A DNA stretch of 35,478 nucleotides, from positions 1 to 35,478 of the forward strand of contig JAZRHK010000166.1 in the NCBI GenBank assembly GCA_045644725.1, read 5' to 3'. A program made the position numbers and the translations under genes. The notes below the pieces were generated by a model. The model saw only the letters and a program-made list of their open reading frames with translations. It was not told the DNA's origin and made no database searches. Each line of letters starts with the position of its first letter. Positions within the stretch are counted from its first letter, which is position 1. Shown here piece after piece: positions 15,493 through 24,200 of the stretch. The DNA is from CAAGNP01 sp045644725. GTDB taxonomy: Bacteria > Bacteroidota > Bacteroidia > Bacteroidales > UBA932.

Positions 15493-15501
15493 TTATATTT
15501 G
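15474..15501 (+). promoter_or_regulatory. Promoter of the seven-gene surface-lipoprotein operon
   Basis: A TTG at 15474-15476 and TATATTTG at 15494-15501 are separated by 17 nt, fitting the Bacteroidota -33/-7 promoter. The -7 box ends 32 nt before the ATG at 15534. No other convincing promoter was found before the terminator at 26651. Confidence 0.7.
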
Positions 15502-15533
15502 CACGTTTTTCGTAAATTGGGAAACACTATTGA

Positions 15534-16403
15534 ATGTTGGATTTTTTGCGTAAAAATAAGATTTTTGCTCTAGCCATGATGTTGAATATTATGGCGTTGT
15601 CTTCGTGCAACGGTGTGGCGGTGGAAGAGCTTCTGAAAGGGCAAGTAAATCTGGCATTGTCATCAACTGCAGAGATTGAAGTCAAGTCTGTTCAGAATTC
15701 TGAATTTGATGATTACAGTTTCATGTTCCGTGGGGTGGATGGATACGGTTCTTCAGATTATTACAGGTATGGAGATGTTGTTATGCCGATGGATTGGTAT
15801 TTTGGCATATACAATCTCTGTGCAGAGAGCTGTACCAAGGATGATGCTGAGGTTGGTTACGGCAAATTGAGATATTATGGGGAAAGCAGTGCGTTTGCTG
15901 TGATAAATGACCAGGTATCAGATGTGTCGGTAATATGTAGAGTGGCAAATTGTAGAGTGAATGTCAAGTTTGACGATTCCATGTATGAGGCATTTGACGG
16001 TTTCAAACTGGTGGTAAGAACGGTTGCAGCTCCTGATGAGGAGGAGGCATCTGAAGGCAGTGATCCAGCTGATTCGGAGACTATACGTTCTTTGGAGTTT
16101 GATCCGGTCAATCAGACTGGATATTATAATCTACAGGATTTGCCGATAAATATGATCTACACGCTGTATGTGAAGAATTACGGAGCTGAGGAGTATGTAG
16201 AATCAGTTTCCGGATATTTTAAGGAAGAAGATACAAATGCTGTCATCTATCCGGCAGATGCCATCACATTCAATGTAAATTATACCGGAGATCCGATTGT
16301 CTCACCAAATATTAAATTCGTTGTCAATGGGGAGAGAACTTCTGTAGAGAATAAAATTAACATTGGGGATTATACCCAGGGGCAAATAGAGGAGGAGAAG
16401 TAG
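15534..16403 (+). CDS. DUF4493-like surface lipoprotein, operon gene 1
   Basis: A 289-residue lipoprotein (lipobox ALSSC, Cys 25). The mature part starts with the G-Q-V-N-L-A-L-S and VKSVQ strands seen in DUF4493 proteins. It continues with YYRYGDVVMPMDWYFGIYNLCAESC, the family's 'pattern of Y-G-D ... G-x-Y-N-x-x-A-E-S-C', then SAFAVINDQVSDVSVICRVANCRVNVKFDDSM and YYNLQDLPINMIYTLYV. An acidic, Ser-rich loop lies near residues 165-180. No catalytic residues are evident; a structural or binding role at the cell surface is inferred. The next gene starts 2 nt after the stop, so they are cotranscribed. The family is common in Bacteroidota, but its function is not established. Confidence 0.7.
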   Translation: MLDFLRKNKIFALAMMLNIMALSSCNGVAVEELLKGQVNLALSSTAEIEVKSVQNSEFDDYSFMFRGVDGYGSSDYYRYGDVVMPMDWYFGIYNLCAESCTKDDAEVGYGKLRYYGESSAFAVINDQVSDVSVICRVANCRVNVKFDDSMYEAFDGFKLVVRTVAAPDEEEASEGSDPADSETIRSLEFDPVNQTGYYNLQDLPINMIYTLYVKNYGAEEYVESVSGYFKEEDTNAVIYPADAITFNVNYTGDPIVSPNIKFVVNGERTSVENKINIGDYTQGQIEEEK

Positions 16404-16405
16404 AT

Positions 16406-18319
16406 ATGGGGAGAGGGATAAGAAATATGACAATATCGTTTGTGTTGTGGACATTCACCATTATTGTTCTTATATCCTCATGTTCAGGAATCGATACTCC
16501 CATACTTCACCAGACACGAAATTACCCAGTTTCCCTCTCTGCAATATCCAATCAGAATACAAAGATTTCAGTTACAGGGACATCCCTATCTTGGGAAGAG
16601 ACAGATATTATTAAGCTTACAGCCATCGCCTCAGATGGGAGTATGGCTTCGACTGATCTTTCTGTTTACTCTATAAATCCAAATGACAAGAGTGAGGCTT
16701 CATTCACAGGCTTCATAACCATGACATCTGCTCCGGAGCAATGCTACTTTACATACCCTGCAGGAAATGCTATGAGCGTGACGGAAGATGGCAAGATTAT
16801 AGCCAGGTTCAATCAGCAGGATGGAACGCATAAGCCGTTCATGTATTCAAAGGAGGCATACAATGAATCCGGCATCACGTCCGATTTGAGTTTTGCAGGG
16901 GCAATGCTTGCTGTGGATGTGAAAGTGGAAGGGGTCTGCAGCCTTGTCTTTTTTGGAAACAAGTTTGAAGATATGTACCCTCTCGTTATAGATCCGGAAG
17001 ATGGCAGTTATGTTAATTCTGCTGAGATGGGGTATCAGATACAGGTCCCTGTTCAAAGTAATGGGCCGACATATATTTGTGTCCCTCCGGTGGATCTTGA
17101 AGATGGCTTCAGTATAATTCTTGTTGACGGCAACGGCAGTCAGATGATAAGGAGTTTTACCGATGAGACCAAAAAAGGTTATGATTTCTCCGATAAAGCG
17201 GGATGGATAATCCCTTTTACGATAAGCGGTACATTCAGCAGGTTTGGTGTGACTCATTCTGATCTGGAATGTAAACATGTCTATACGGACGGACTTCTCA
17301 GTGGAACAGCTGTGTCCTTCAAGATGAGCAAGACCGGAGCACCGGATGCGAGGATTCAGGGTTGGGGTGCCACCTTGGTAAAAGCTCTGCCCAACAATCA
17401 GTTTGAGATTATAAGGAGTTTTCATTCCGACAAAGGTTCTGCTATTGATGGGGTTACTGATAACATTCTGGAGGTTCAGAACGGTTACCCTCTGATACCG
17501 GCAGGTGAGTATATATTTTCCTCTTATTACGAGTGTTATGGAAACAGATATACCATAGGATCAGAAACTGTGACAATAGAGGATCCTGGTGTTAAAATAA
17601 CATTGGGAGGTTATACTTCATATGACCTGTATCGTGAAGGCAAAGCTGGAGAGGCCAATAAATGTGCAAATAATGCAATATATGGTGTTAAAGCATCCAT
17701 TAATGTGCACTCTTCCATAATAAGCGACTATACTGCAACATTGGGTGGAGATGCCCTGACACCTTCTTCTACAAGCGGCTCGGAGGTGATTTTCGGTACC
17801 ATTACCAAAAATGGTTTGGGATCTTATGCCTATGTGCTTGAGGTCACAGTTGGCAACCTGACATTTACAGACAATAGGAATTTCCAGATAACCGGTTTGC
17901 CCGTAGAGGTCAGTTTCAAGTCACAGGATAATACATCATGGGGAAAATTGGGTGCTGCAAAATATGATAAAGGGGTTAAGTTCCCTGGAGGTTCTGCATC
18001 CGGTGCTCTAAGATCCCCTGCTTTCTATGTGCCAGAGACAATATCGGTAGTTACCTATGTGGACGTTAGCTATAAGGGAGACAATAAGCTATATGTAGAA
18101 GCGGCTTCGGCTTCAGTAGGGTCTCCGAATACCAGTGGCGACAATTATATAGTGCCCAACAGTAACTTTGGCCTTTTTGATAATATATCGTCAAAGGGAT
18201 ATGTTGCGCAGGGAGTTAATCTGGATCTCACTGGCGAAAAACCTGCAGTTTTGTATTCAGGCAAAGCAGCTACATTATATAACATGGGAATATACCAAGT
18301 CAAAATAGAATATAGATGA
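16406..18319 (+). CDS. Fimbrillin-like surface lipoprotein, operon gene 2
   Basis: A 637-residue lipoprotein (lipobox ISSC, Cys 26 with the ATG at 16406; a second in-frame ATG at 16427 would also work). The N-terminal 250 residues follow the fimbrillin-like (Mfa-like) pattern: TKISVTGTSLSWEETDIIKL, SEASFTGFI, then CYFTYPAGNAMSV, a degenerate relative of 'F-x-G ... Y-x-A-x-Y-P'. The middle (about 275-395) is an Fn3-like beta region. The C-terminal 240 residues are beta-rich with no named family; a Gly/Ser-rich segment FPGGSASGALRSP lies near 530. No catalytic motif was seen. Its stop overlaps an ATG of the next frame (ATGA at 18316), though the next gene more likely starts at 18340. Confidence 0.65.
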   Translation: MGRGIRNMTISFVLWTFTIIVLISSCSGIDTPILHQTRNYPVSLSAISNQNTKISVTGTSLSWEETDIIKLTAIASDGSMASTDLSVYSINPNDKSEASFTGFITMTSAPEQCYFTYPAGNAMSVTEDGKIIARFNQQDGTHKPFMYSKEAYNESGITSDLSFAGAMLAVDVKVEGVCSLVFFGNKFEDMYPLVIDPEDGSYVNSAEMGYQIQVPVQSNGPTYICVPPVDLEDGFSIILVDGNGSQMIRSFTDETKKGYDFSDKAGWIIPFTISGTFSRFGVTHSDLECKHVYTDGLLSGTAVSFKMSKTGAPDARIQGWGATLVKALPNNQFEIIRSFHSDKGSAIDGVTDNILEVQNGYPLIPAGEYIFSSYYECYGNRYTIGSETVTIEDPGVKITLGGYTSYDLYREGKAGEANKCANNAIYGVKASINVHSSIISDYTATLGGDALTPSSTSGSEVIFGTITKNGLGSYAYVLEVTVGNLTFTDNRNFQITGLPVEVSFKSQDNTSWGKLGAAKYDKGVKFPGGSASGALRSPAFYVPETISVVTYVDVSYKGDNKLYVEAASASVGSPNTSGDNYIVPNSNFGLFDNISSKGYVAQGVNLDLTGEKPAVLYSGKAATLYNMGIYQVKIEYR

Positions 18320-18339
18320 TAATAGAGAAATATAAGGAT

Positions 18340-20652
18340 ATGAGACATCTGAAAATTTTACTGATCGTAACGGCTATAGTGCTTTCATCCTGCACCAAGA
18401 TCCGACCTGCCGGAGAAGAGCCAGTCGGGGAAGCATTGTTGCAGATAGGGCTCTCTGTAGATGGTGGAATAGAGATTGCACCTACCAGGAGTGGTGAGGC
18501 AAAACCAATGGATCCCAACACAGTTCCGTCAGTGGACAGTATGTATGTGGAGCTATATCGTTTCGGATTTAGGAGTGATAAGCCAAATGCGAAGAAGGAG
18601 ACATGGAACCGAATCTATTTCGGTAAATATGAGGAGGCCAAAAATAAGATCTTCAGGGTGAATGCAGGTGACTGGAAGTTGGTTTCTTTCAGGGGAGACT
18701 CTACAGCATGCGGCTTCGATGAGCCATTTTTCTATGCTGCCAAGGAGTTTGAAGTTGATGGCGGACTGGATGAAAAAGGGGAACCAGTGGTAGCAACAGT
18801 AGAGGCTACCGCCAAAGTGGAGAATGTAAGGATTGCTGTCAATTTCAGTGAAAATGTCCCGGGATCGTTCTACGATTATTTCGTGAGAATTTCCAATGTG
18901 GATGATTCCATGAAAAAATACAAGCAGATTTTGCGTTATCCCAAAGGTGAAACCAGAGATGCCTACATGATGCCGACTGATTCTCTTGTGATAGAGTTTA
19001 TGGCACAATACGAGTATGGGGACAAGGATAGCTGGAAATATGTCAATCTGTTGAGCAGCGAGTCAAATCCTGATGGGATAATATCCGTAAAGGGCAATGA
19101 TTTCCTTACCATCTCTTTGGACGTCTCTCCACGTAACGGTAATCTGGTGGTCAATGTCAAAGCAGATGAAAATATTGTAAAGAAGGAGACAGATGTTGAG
19201 ATAAAGGAATATTGGGCTCCTCAGGATCCGCCCCAGGTAGTTGCAGCAGGCTTTGTCGATAATGACCATGCGGTAGTTGAGGGGGACAATACAGGTAATT
19301 CTGCCACAGTGTCGGTAGTGGCGAGAGGTGGCTTGAAAAACTTCTTCCTGACCATTACATCCGATTATTTTGCCAATGCTGGTATCGACATCCCTTTGGG
19401 TGAGAAAATAGATTTGGCAAACCCATCTACAGCGCAACCCGGCACCATTGACAAACTCAAGGCGGCAGGTTTTGCATGGGATGACCAGATGCTAGGAAGC
19501 AGATCCCTCACTTACTTGAAAATGACAGACTTGTTCAAAAAGATAAATTCTCTGAATCCTGCACTTACTGAGGTTAGGGCACTGGGAACATTTACCATAG
19601 AGGTAGTTGATGAGGTTGGTTACAGTACTGTTAAGACACTTACTGCTACAGCATACCCCATCACTCAGGTTCTCTCAATTCCTGAGGGGAGAGTATGGGC
19701 AAGAAAGATTGTATCCCCAACTGTTACAATCTCAAAAGGTGTAGGTAAACTCTTCAGACTTCAAGTAAGTTCGGATGGGCAAAACTGGAGCGATCTTACA
19801 GGTTACACAAGACTGGATAACTCTATTTTGTCATATGGAACACTTGACGTGGAGCCTAATACCGTTTACCATTACAGATCAGTCTATAATAACAATGAAA
19901 ACCTTGTCTCGAATGTAGTCACTGTAAAAACGGAGGAAATTTTGGGGATAGGGAACAGCAGTTTTGAGGATTATCATACTACCATTATGCATGTGTCCCC
20001 TTTAGGATGGTTGTATGACTATGACAGGGAGTGGTATTTGCCATACAAGGAAAATGAGACAGATCCGTGGTGGGCTGTAAACAGTAAGGCTACTATGCCT
20101 GACGGTCACACTGCATGGAGCGTCAGTTGGTGTAAGAATTTCCCATGTACAGCATATTCAACCGATGCACATACAGGCAACAGGTCAGCTATGGTATACA
20201 CTGTGAATGTAGATAACGTAAATACCGAAGGAACGGCAGTAGGAACAAGTGTCCCTGGTGAGATATGGATAGGTAAAGCGGACAATAGTGGAAATCATAC
20301 TAAAGATGGCCACTCATTTGCAAGCAGACCGTCATCTGTCTCCTTCTGGTACAAATATCAGCCTAAGGGATCAGAAAAATTTGTTGTTACTGTAATGATA
20401 TTGGACAAGAATGGACAAAAGATTGGTGGTGGAGAAATATTGGATGGAGCGATGGCCACCGAGTGGACCGAATGTACCATTCCTGTAATTTACGACATAA
20501 AGGAGACAAAAGCAGGAAGTATTTATATCAGCTTCAAGTCATGCAGCGGTGGCGGGGTCAATATAGCCAGCTCTATGGAGATCGCCGGCAAGCAGCAGAC
20601 AGCGCATATGGGTTCTGCTTTGAAGATTGATGATATAATATTGGCTTACTAA
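18340..20652 (+). CDS. DUF4493 lipoprotein with C-terminal carbohydrate-metabolism-like domain, gene 3
   Basis: A 770-residue surface lipoprotein. ATG 18340 is chosen over ATG 18316 because it gives a compact signal, MRHLKILLIVTAIVLSSC (Cys 18). Domains: DUF4493 (about 25-280; note SFRGDSTACGFDEPFFYAAKEFEV), an unnamed beta module shared with genes 4 and 5 (about 300-440; VVARGGLKNFFLTI ... MTDLFKKI ... FTIEVVDEVGYS), an Fn3-like domain (about 445-530), and a C-terminal jelly-roll/PCMD-like domain (about 535-770) beginning GNSSFEDY and containing DPWWAVNSKATMPDG, HTGNRSAMV and GHSFASRPSSVSFWYKYQP. Homologues of this last part are predicted to bind or process carbohydrate, but no catalytic residue can be named. 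The 20652-20676 gap shows no terminator. Confidence 0.75.
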   Translation: MRHLKILLIVTAIVLSSCTKIRPAGEEPVGEALLQIGLSVDGGIEIAPTRSGEAKPMDPNTVPSVDSMYVELYRFGFRSDKPNAKKETWNRIYFGKYEEAKNKIFRVNAGDWKLVSFRGDSTACGFDEPFFYAAKEFEVDGGLDEKGEPVVATVEATAKVENVRIAVNFSENVPGSFYDYFVRISNVDDSMKKYKQILRYPKGETRDAYMMPTDSLVIEFMAQYEYGDKDSWKYVNLLSSESNPDGIISVKGNDFLTISLDVSPRNGNLVVNVKADENIVKKETDVEIKEYWAPQDPPQVVAAGFVDNDHAVVEGDNTGNSATVSVVARGGLKNFFLTITSDYFANAGIDIPLGEKIDLANPSTAQPGTIDKLKAAGFAWDDQMLGSRSLTYLKMTDLFKKINSLNPALTEVRALGTFTIEVVDEVGYSTVKTLTATAYPITQVLSIPEGRVWARKIVSPTVTISKGVGKLFRLQVSSDGQNWSDLTGYTRLDNSILSYGTLDVEPNTVYHYRSVYNNNENLVSNVVTVKTEEILGIGNSSFEDYHTTIMHVSPLGWLYDYDREWYLPYKENETDPWWAVNSKATMPDGHTAWSVSWCKNFPCTAYSTDAHTGNRSAMVYTVNVDNVNTEGTAVGTSVPGEIWIGKADNSGNHTKDGHSFASRPSSVSFWYKYQPKGSEKFVVTVMILDKNGQKIGGGEILDGAMATEWTECTIPVIYDIKETKAGSIYISFKSCSGGGVNIASSMEIAGKQQTAHMGSALKIDDIILAY

Positions 20653-20675
20653 TTTGGAAATATAAAAATACAGAT

Positions 20676-21914
20676 ATGAAAAAAGCGATTTTACTAATGT
20701 TGTTGCCGCTTGTGGCATTAACCTCTTGCCGCGTTAAGGAGATTCCTGATACCGGAACACTTGAGCTCAGAATGTCGGATCTCGGTGATTTTATCACAGT
20801 TGGCACCAAGGCTACCGATTATTCGGATTTCTCAAATTACGATGTAGTTATAGATGGCCCTACCAAGCTCAAGGCTAAGTTCAGCACTATTGCCGGTGAA
20901 GTGGTTGAGTTGGGATCAGGCAGTTATACCATTACAGTAACATCTCCCGATACAGAGCCGGCCGCATTTGAGCAGCCCATCTATCAGGCTAAAGAGGAGT
21001 TTGAAATCAATGCAGGCGAGGTAACACCTCTGGATCTTACATGTACACCACTAAACTGTAAGGTGACCATCAATCTGTCAGATAATTTTAAGAAAGAGCT
21101 TTCTGCCTATGAGGTAGTTATAGGGAATGGCCTGGGTGAGCTTGTATGGACAAAAAATGCTGAGAAAAATGATTTTTCAGATCAAAAAGCAGGATATTTC
21201 CTCCCAAGGGGACTAGAGATAAAAGTGAAGGGCTACCGCAGTATAGACAATACAGAGGCTACAGCAGTCTACTTTATCAAGGATCCCCATCCGGCAGACC
21301 ACCACATAGTGAATCTGGATGCAAAAGTGACAGGTCAGATAGGTGGTATCAAGATTGATGTGGATACCGATTTCAATGAAAGGAACGAGGATATCAATGT
21401 CGACGGTATGGACGAGGACTATGTGGACCGTCCTGACTTTGATGATGATGAAGATGACGGTGACACCCAGCCTGTAATCCAGAACTCTATAGTATGGCAG
21501 GGCAATGAGACATTTGCTCCTGTTACACTTACAGCAGAGACCACATTGCAGATGGCCATAACAATGCCAGCAGGTATCGCTTCGTTTGTAGTGGAGGTGA
21601 GTGATAATTTCAAGCCTCTTGTTGCTGTAATCACAACTGGTGGTGTACAATATCTCGACCTTATCAATGATAACAAAATTATTGAAAATGAACTTTTGGG
21701 TAGCCTCGCTACTGGTGAAGAACTTCTGAACCAGACCGAAGTGCTATTTGATTTGACAGGTTTTGTTGAGATGCTTCTTGCTTTGCAGGGAGAAGAGGAT
21801 ATGATAGTGGAATTCATTCTCAAGGCTACAGACAATAACGGTGATGATCTGATGTTCATGGATGACTATCCTGTAGTAACAATGATAATCCCCAAGGCGT
21901 CCGGCTCAAACTAA
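20676..21914 (+). CDS. DUF4493 lipoprotein with acidic linker, gene 4
   Basis: A 412-residue lipoprotein (lipobox ALTSC, Cys 18). Residues about 25-225 form a DUF4493 domain: GTLELRMSD, YDVVIDGP, LGSGSYTITVTSPD, FEQPIYQAKEEFEINAGE, LNCKVTINLSDNF. A strikingly acidic linker (about 227-265) is rich in Asp, with D-rich runs around PDFDDDEDDGD, and could bind calcium. The rest (about 270-412) is the unnamed module shared with genes 3 and 5: TMPAGIASFVVEVSDNF, the DLIN turn, VLFDLTGFVEMLL, VEFILKATDNNGDD. Unlike genes 3, 5 and 7 it lacks the Fn3-like and PCMD parts, so it resembles the N-terminal half of gene 5. It ends 14 nt before the next gene. Confidence 0.72.
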   Translation: MKKAILLMLLPLVALTSCRVKEIPDTGTLELRMSDLGDFITVGTKATDYSDFSNYDVVIDGPTKLKAKFSTIAGEVVELGSGSYTITVTSPDTEPAAFEQPIYQAKEEFEINAGEVTPLDLTCTPLNCKVTINLSDNFKKELSAYEVVIGNGLGELVWTKNAEKNDFSDQKAGYFLPRGLEIKVKGYRSIDNTEATAVYFIKDPHPADHHIVNLDAKVTGQIGGIKIDVDTDFNERNEDINVDGMDEDYVDRPDFDDDEDDGDTQPVIQNSIVWQGNETFAPVTLTAETTLQMAITMPAGIASFVVEVSDNFKPLVAVITTGGVQYLDLINDNKIIENELLGSLATGEELLNQTEVLFDLTGFVEMLLALQGEEDMIVEFILKATDNNGDDLMFMDDYPVVTMIIPKASGSN

Positions 21915-21928
21915 AATAATCAGATGTA

Positions 21929-24199
21929 ATGAACAGATATATACATAAATCATTTATTTATCTGCTATGTACACTCCTGCTCTCCTGTACTCAGTCTGAG
22001 GTGGGGAGTTATGGCTACCTGACAGTTGGGGTGACTGATGAGGTTAATGCCGATGTTCAGGTTAAAGCTGGTGAAGAAGAGGTAGAGGAGGATGATGTTG
22101 CAGTCCCTGAGGCCTTCAAGATTCAAGTGGTGGATGCAGATGGGAATGTTGATGCTGAAATAGAGGATCATAAAACTATAACAGCGGAGTCTCCCATTGC
22201 CCTTTTGATGGGCAAGTATACAGTAAAGGCTAGTAGTGGAAACCCTGCCTCGGGATTTAATGAAGATTATTCATCGTGGTATGGGGAGAGCAGTGTGAGA
22301 ATTTTTTCGGAGAAGAGTGCATCAGTAAATATTGTAGCCAAGATATCCAAGGTGATATTCACGGTCTCTTTCCCTACTGATGAAGAGTTCCAGAAGATGT
22401 TCCCATCATATTCCCTTGCTGTCAAGTCAGGAGAGGGTGATAAAAGTGAAACTTTGACATTTTCCAATACTGCCGCAGTCGGCCAGGGTGCTTTTACTGA
22501 TGTTGCATATTTTGTTGTACCGGAGAATAAGAAACTTACATATACTCTTACAATGAAAAATAAGGATGGTGCTCAGTATACCTCTACTCAAACCATAGAC
22601 AATGTGGCTGCGGCTGAGCATTATCACTTCGAGTTCTCACTGGGGGAGAGGGAAGAAATAGATGGTGCACTTGTCCTCAATATCTCCCTTGATGGAGAAT
22701 TCAAGGAGCAGGTTCTTCATGATCTGAACCTTAACTTTGACAAAACACAAATGCCTTCTTATACACACAATCCAGAATTTGATCCAGAAGCTGAGGGAAT
22801 TGTGTATCCTCTAGGAAATGAAGTGACCAAAAAATTGACATTTTTGGCACCTAGAGGAATTAAGAGTCTTATTGTATCTCATATGGATTATAACCTGTTA
22901 CTTGAAGGGCTTCCTCAAGTGACTGATTTCGTAAATATCTCAGCTGCTGATAATAAAAAAATGACAGACCTGGGAATAGTGGGATCTGCAAACAAGGAGG
23001 ATTTGGAGGGGTCAATTGATATAACCGAGTTTATAAAAAATCTCGTGATTTCTCCGGAGAATACATCTTATCAGATGTCTTTTACAGTGATAGATATGTA
23101 CGACCGATATGCGAGATGTGACTTCCGTTTCACTATTGTATCAGACATTCAGGCAGAGACTGTCTCTGCATTTACATGGAGCAGTTTCTCTATCCTCAAG
23201 GGAAGGTACTTCTCAAAAACTCCTCCCGCCGGCGTCTCATTCCAGTACAAGAAGAAAGCAGACGCAGACTGGGTTGAGATAGACCCGTCATTGATGAAGG
23301 TAGACAATGCCACTATGACTTATTCTTATTTGTTGAATAATCTGGATGTAAACACTTCATATTTGTTCAGAAGTACATCAAACAAGGATAAGGCAGATGG
23401 TAAGGTTGCTGCTGATATTGAATTTACCACTCTTGCCTCAGAGTCTAGTCTATATAACTTGAGTTTTGATGATTGGTATAAAGATGGGAAGGTATGGTAT
23501 CCAAGATCTGAGCAGAGTCAGGATTATGTATGGGATACAGCCAACAAAGCTGCCGCATCTTTAGGAAAGAGCCCGACAACACCAGAGGAAAGTGTTGTTG
23601 TAAAAGGTAAAGCTGTTAGGATGGAGAGTATGGAAATTATGGGTGTGCTTGCCGCCGGTAACGTATATACTGGCAAATTCGGTTCAATTGAAGGTATCGG
23701 AGCAAAATTGAAATGGGGATATCCTTTTACCTCCAGACCATTGGCATTGAGGGGGTGGTACAGATATGAGCCTAAGCCTATAGATATTGTCGGTAGTGGA
23801 TATGACCACTTGAGAGGTAAAGCAGATATCTGTCAGATACAGATATTCCTGACAGACTGGACAAGTCAGTTTGAGATTAATACCACGTCAGGAACCTTTG
23901 TGGATTTGTCTGAAAACAACAAGTCTATAATCGCTCACGGTGAGATACAGTCTGATGACAATACAACAGACAATCAAGACAATAATAAAGGATATATCAA
24001 GTTTACCATTCCTCTTGTGTACAGGAATATGAACCAGCCATCATATATTGTGGTAGCAGGCGCGGCCAGCCGATACGGAGACTATTTTACCGGTGGCCTT
24101 GGAAGTGTCCTTTATCTTGATGAACTTGAGCTTGTCTATGACCCTACTGAACTTACTGATGCTGAATTTGAAAAAGTGTTTGGAAGAATAAGAAAGTAA
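21929..24199 (+). CDS. DUF4493-PCMD surface lipoprotein, gene 5
   Basis: A 756-residue lipoprotein (lipobox LLSC, Cys 20). In order: DUF4493 (about 27-240; GYLTVGVTD, LMGKYTVKASSGNPASGFNE); the shared beta module (about 275-410; LAPRGIKSLIVSHMDY, SIDITEFIKNLV, FTVIDMYDRYARCDF); an Fn3-like domain (about 412-505); and a PCMD domain (about 507-745). The PCMD signature elements are all present: LYNLSFDDW, VWDTANKAAASLG, GKAVRMESMEIMG, AGNVYTGKF, PFTSRPLALRGWYRYEP, IIAHGEI and YGDYFTGGLGSVLYLDELEL. PCMD (putative carbohydrate metabolism domain) is common in gut Bacteroidota but its activity is not established. The gene ends 1 nt before the beta-barrel gene. Confidence 0.82.
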   Translation: MNRYIHKSFIYLLCTLLLSCTQSEVGSYGYLTVGVTDEVNADVQVKAGEEEVEEDDVAVPEAFKIQVVDADGNVDAEIEDHKTITAESPIALLMGKYTVKASSGNPASGFNEDYSSWYGESSVRIFSEKSASVNIVAKISKVIFTVSFPTDEEFQKMFPSYSLAVKSGEGDKSETLTFSNTAAVGQGAFTDVAYFVVPENKKLTYTLTMKNKDGAQYTSTQTIDNVAAAEHYHFEFSLGEREEIDGALVLNISLDGEFKEQVLHDLNLNFDKTQMPSYTHNPEFDPEAEGIVYPLGNEVTKKLTFLAPRGIKSLIVSHMDYNLLLEGLPQVTDFVNISAADNKKMTDLGIVGSANKEDLEGSIDITEFIKNLVISPENTSYQMSFTVIDMYDRYARCDFRFTIVSDIQAETVSAFTWSSFSILKGRYFSKTPPAGVSFQYKKKADADWVEIDPSLMKVDNATMTYSYLLNNLDVNTSYLFRSTSNKDKADGKVAADIEFTTLASESSLYNLSFDDWYKDGKVWYPRSEQSQDYVWDTANKAAASLGKSPTTPEESVVVKGKAVRMESMEIMGVLAAGNVYTGKFGSIEGIGAKLKWGYPFTSRPLALRGWYRYEPKPIDIVGSGYDHLRGKADICQIQIFLTDWTSQFEINTTSGTFVDLSENNKSIIAHGEIQSDDNTTDNQDNNKGYIKFTIPLVYRNMNQPSYIVVAGAASRYGDYFTGGLGSVLYLDELELVYDPTELTDAEFEKVFGRIRK

Positions 24200-24200
24200 A

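Noticed and set aside
15440..15553. Short plus-strand ORF of 37 codons starting at ATG 15440
   Set aside because: It covers both promoters and the dyad, runs past the true start of operon gene 1, and has no small-protein pattern like the two micro-ORFs.
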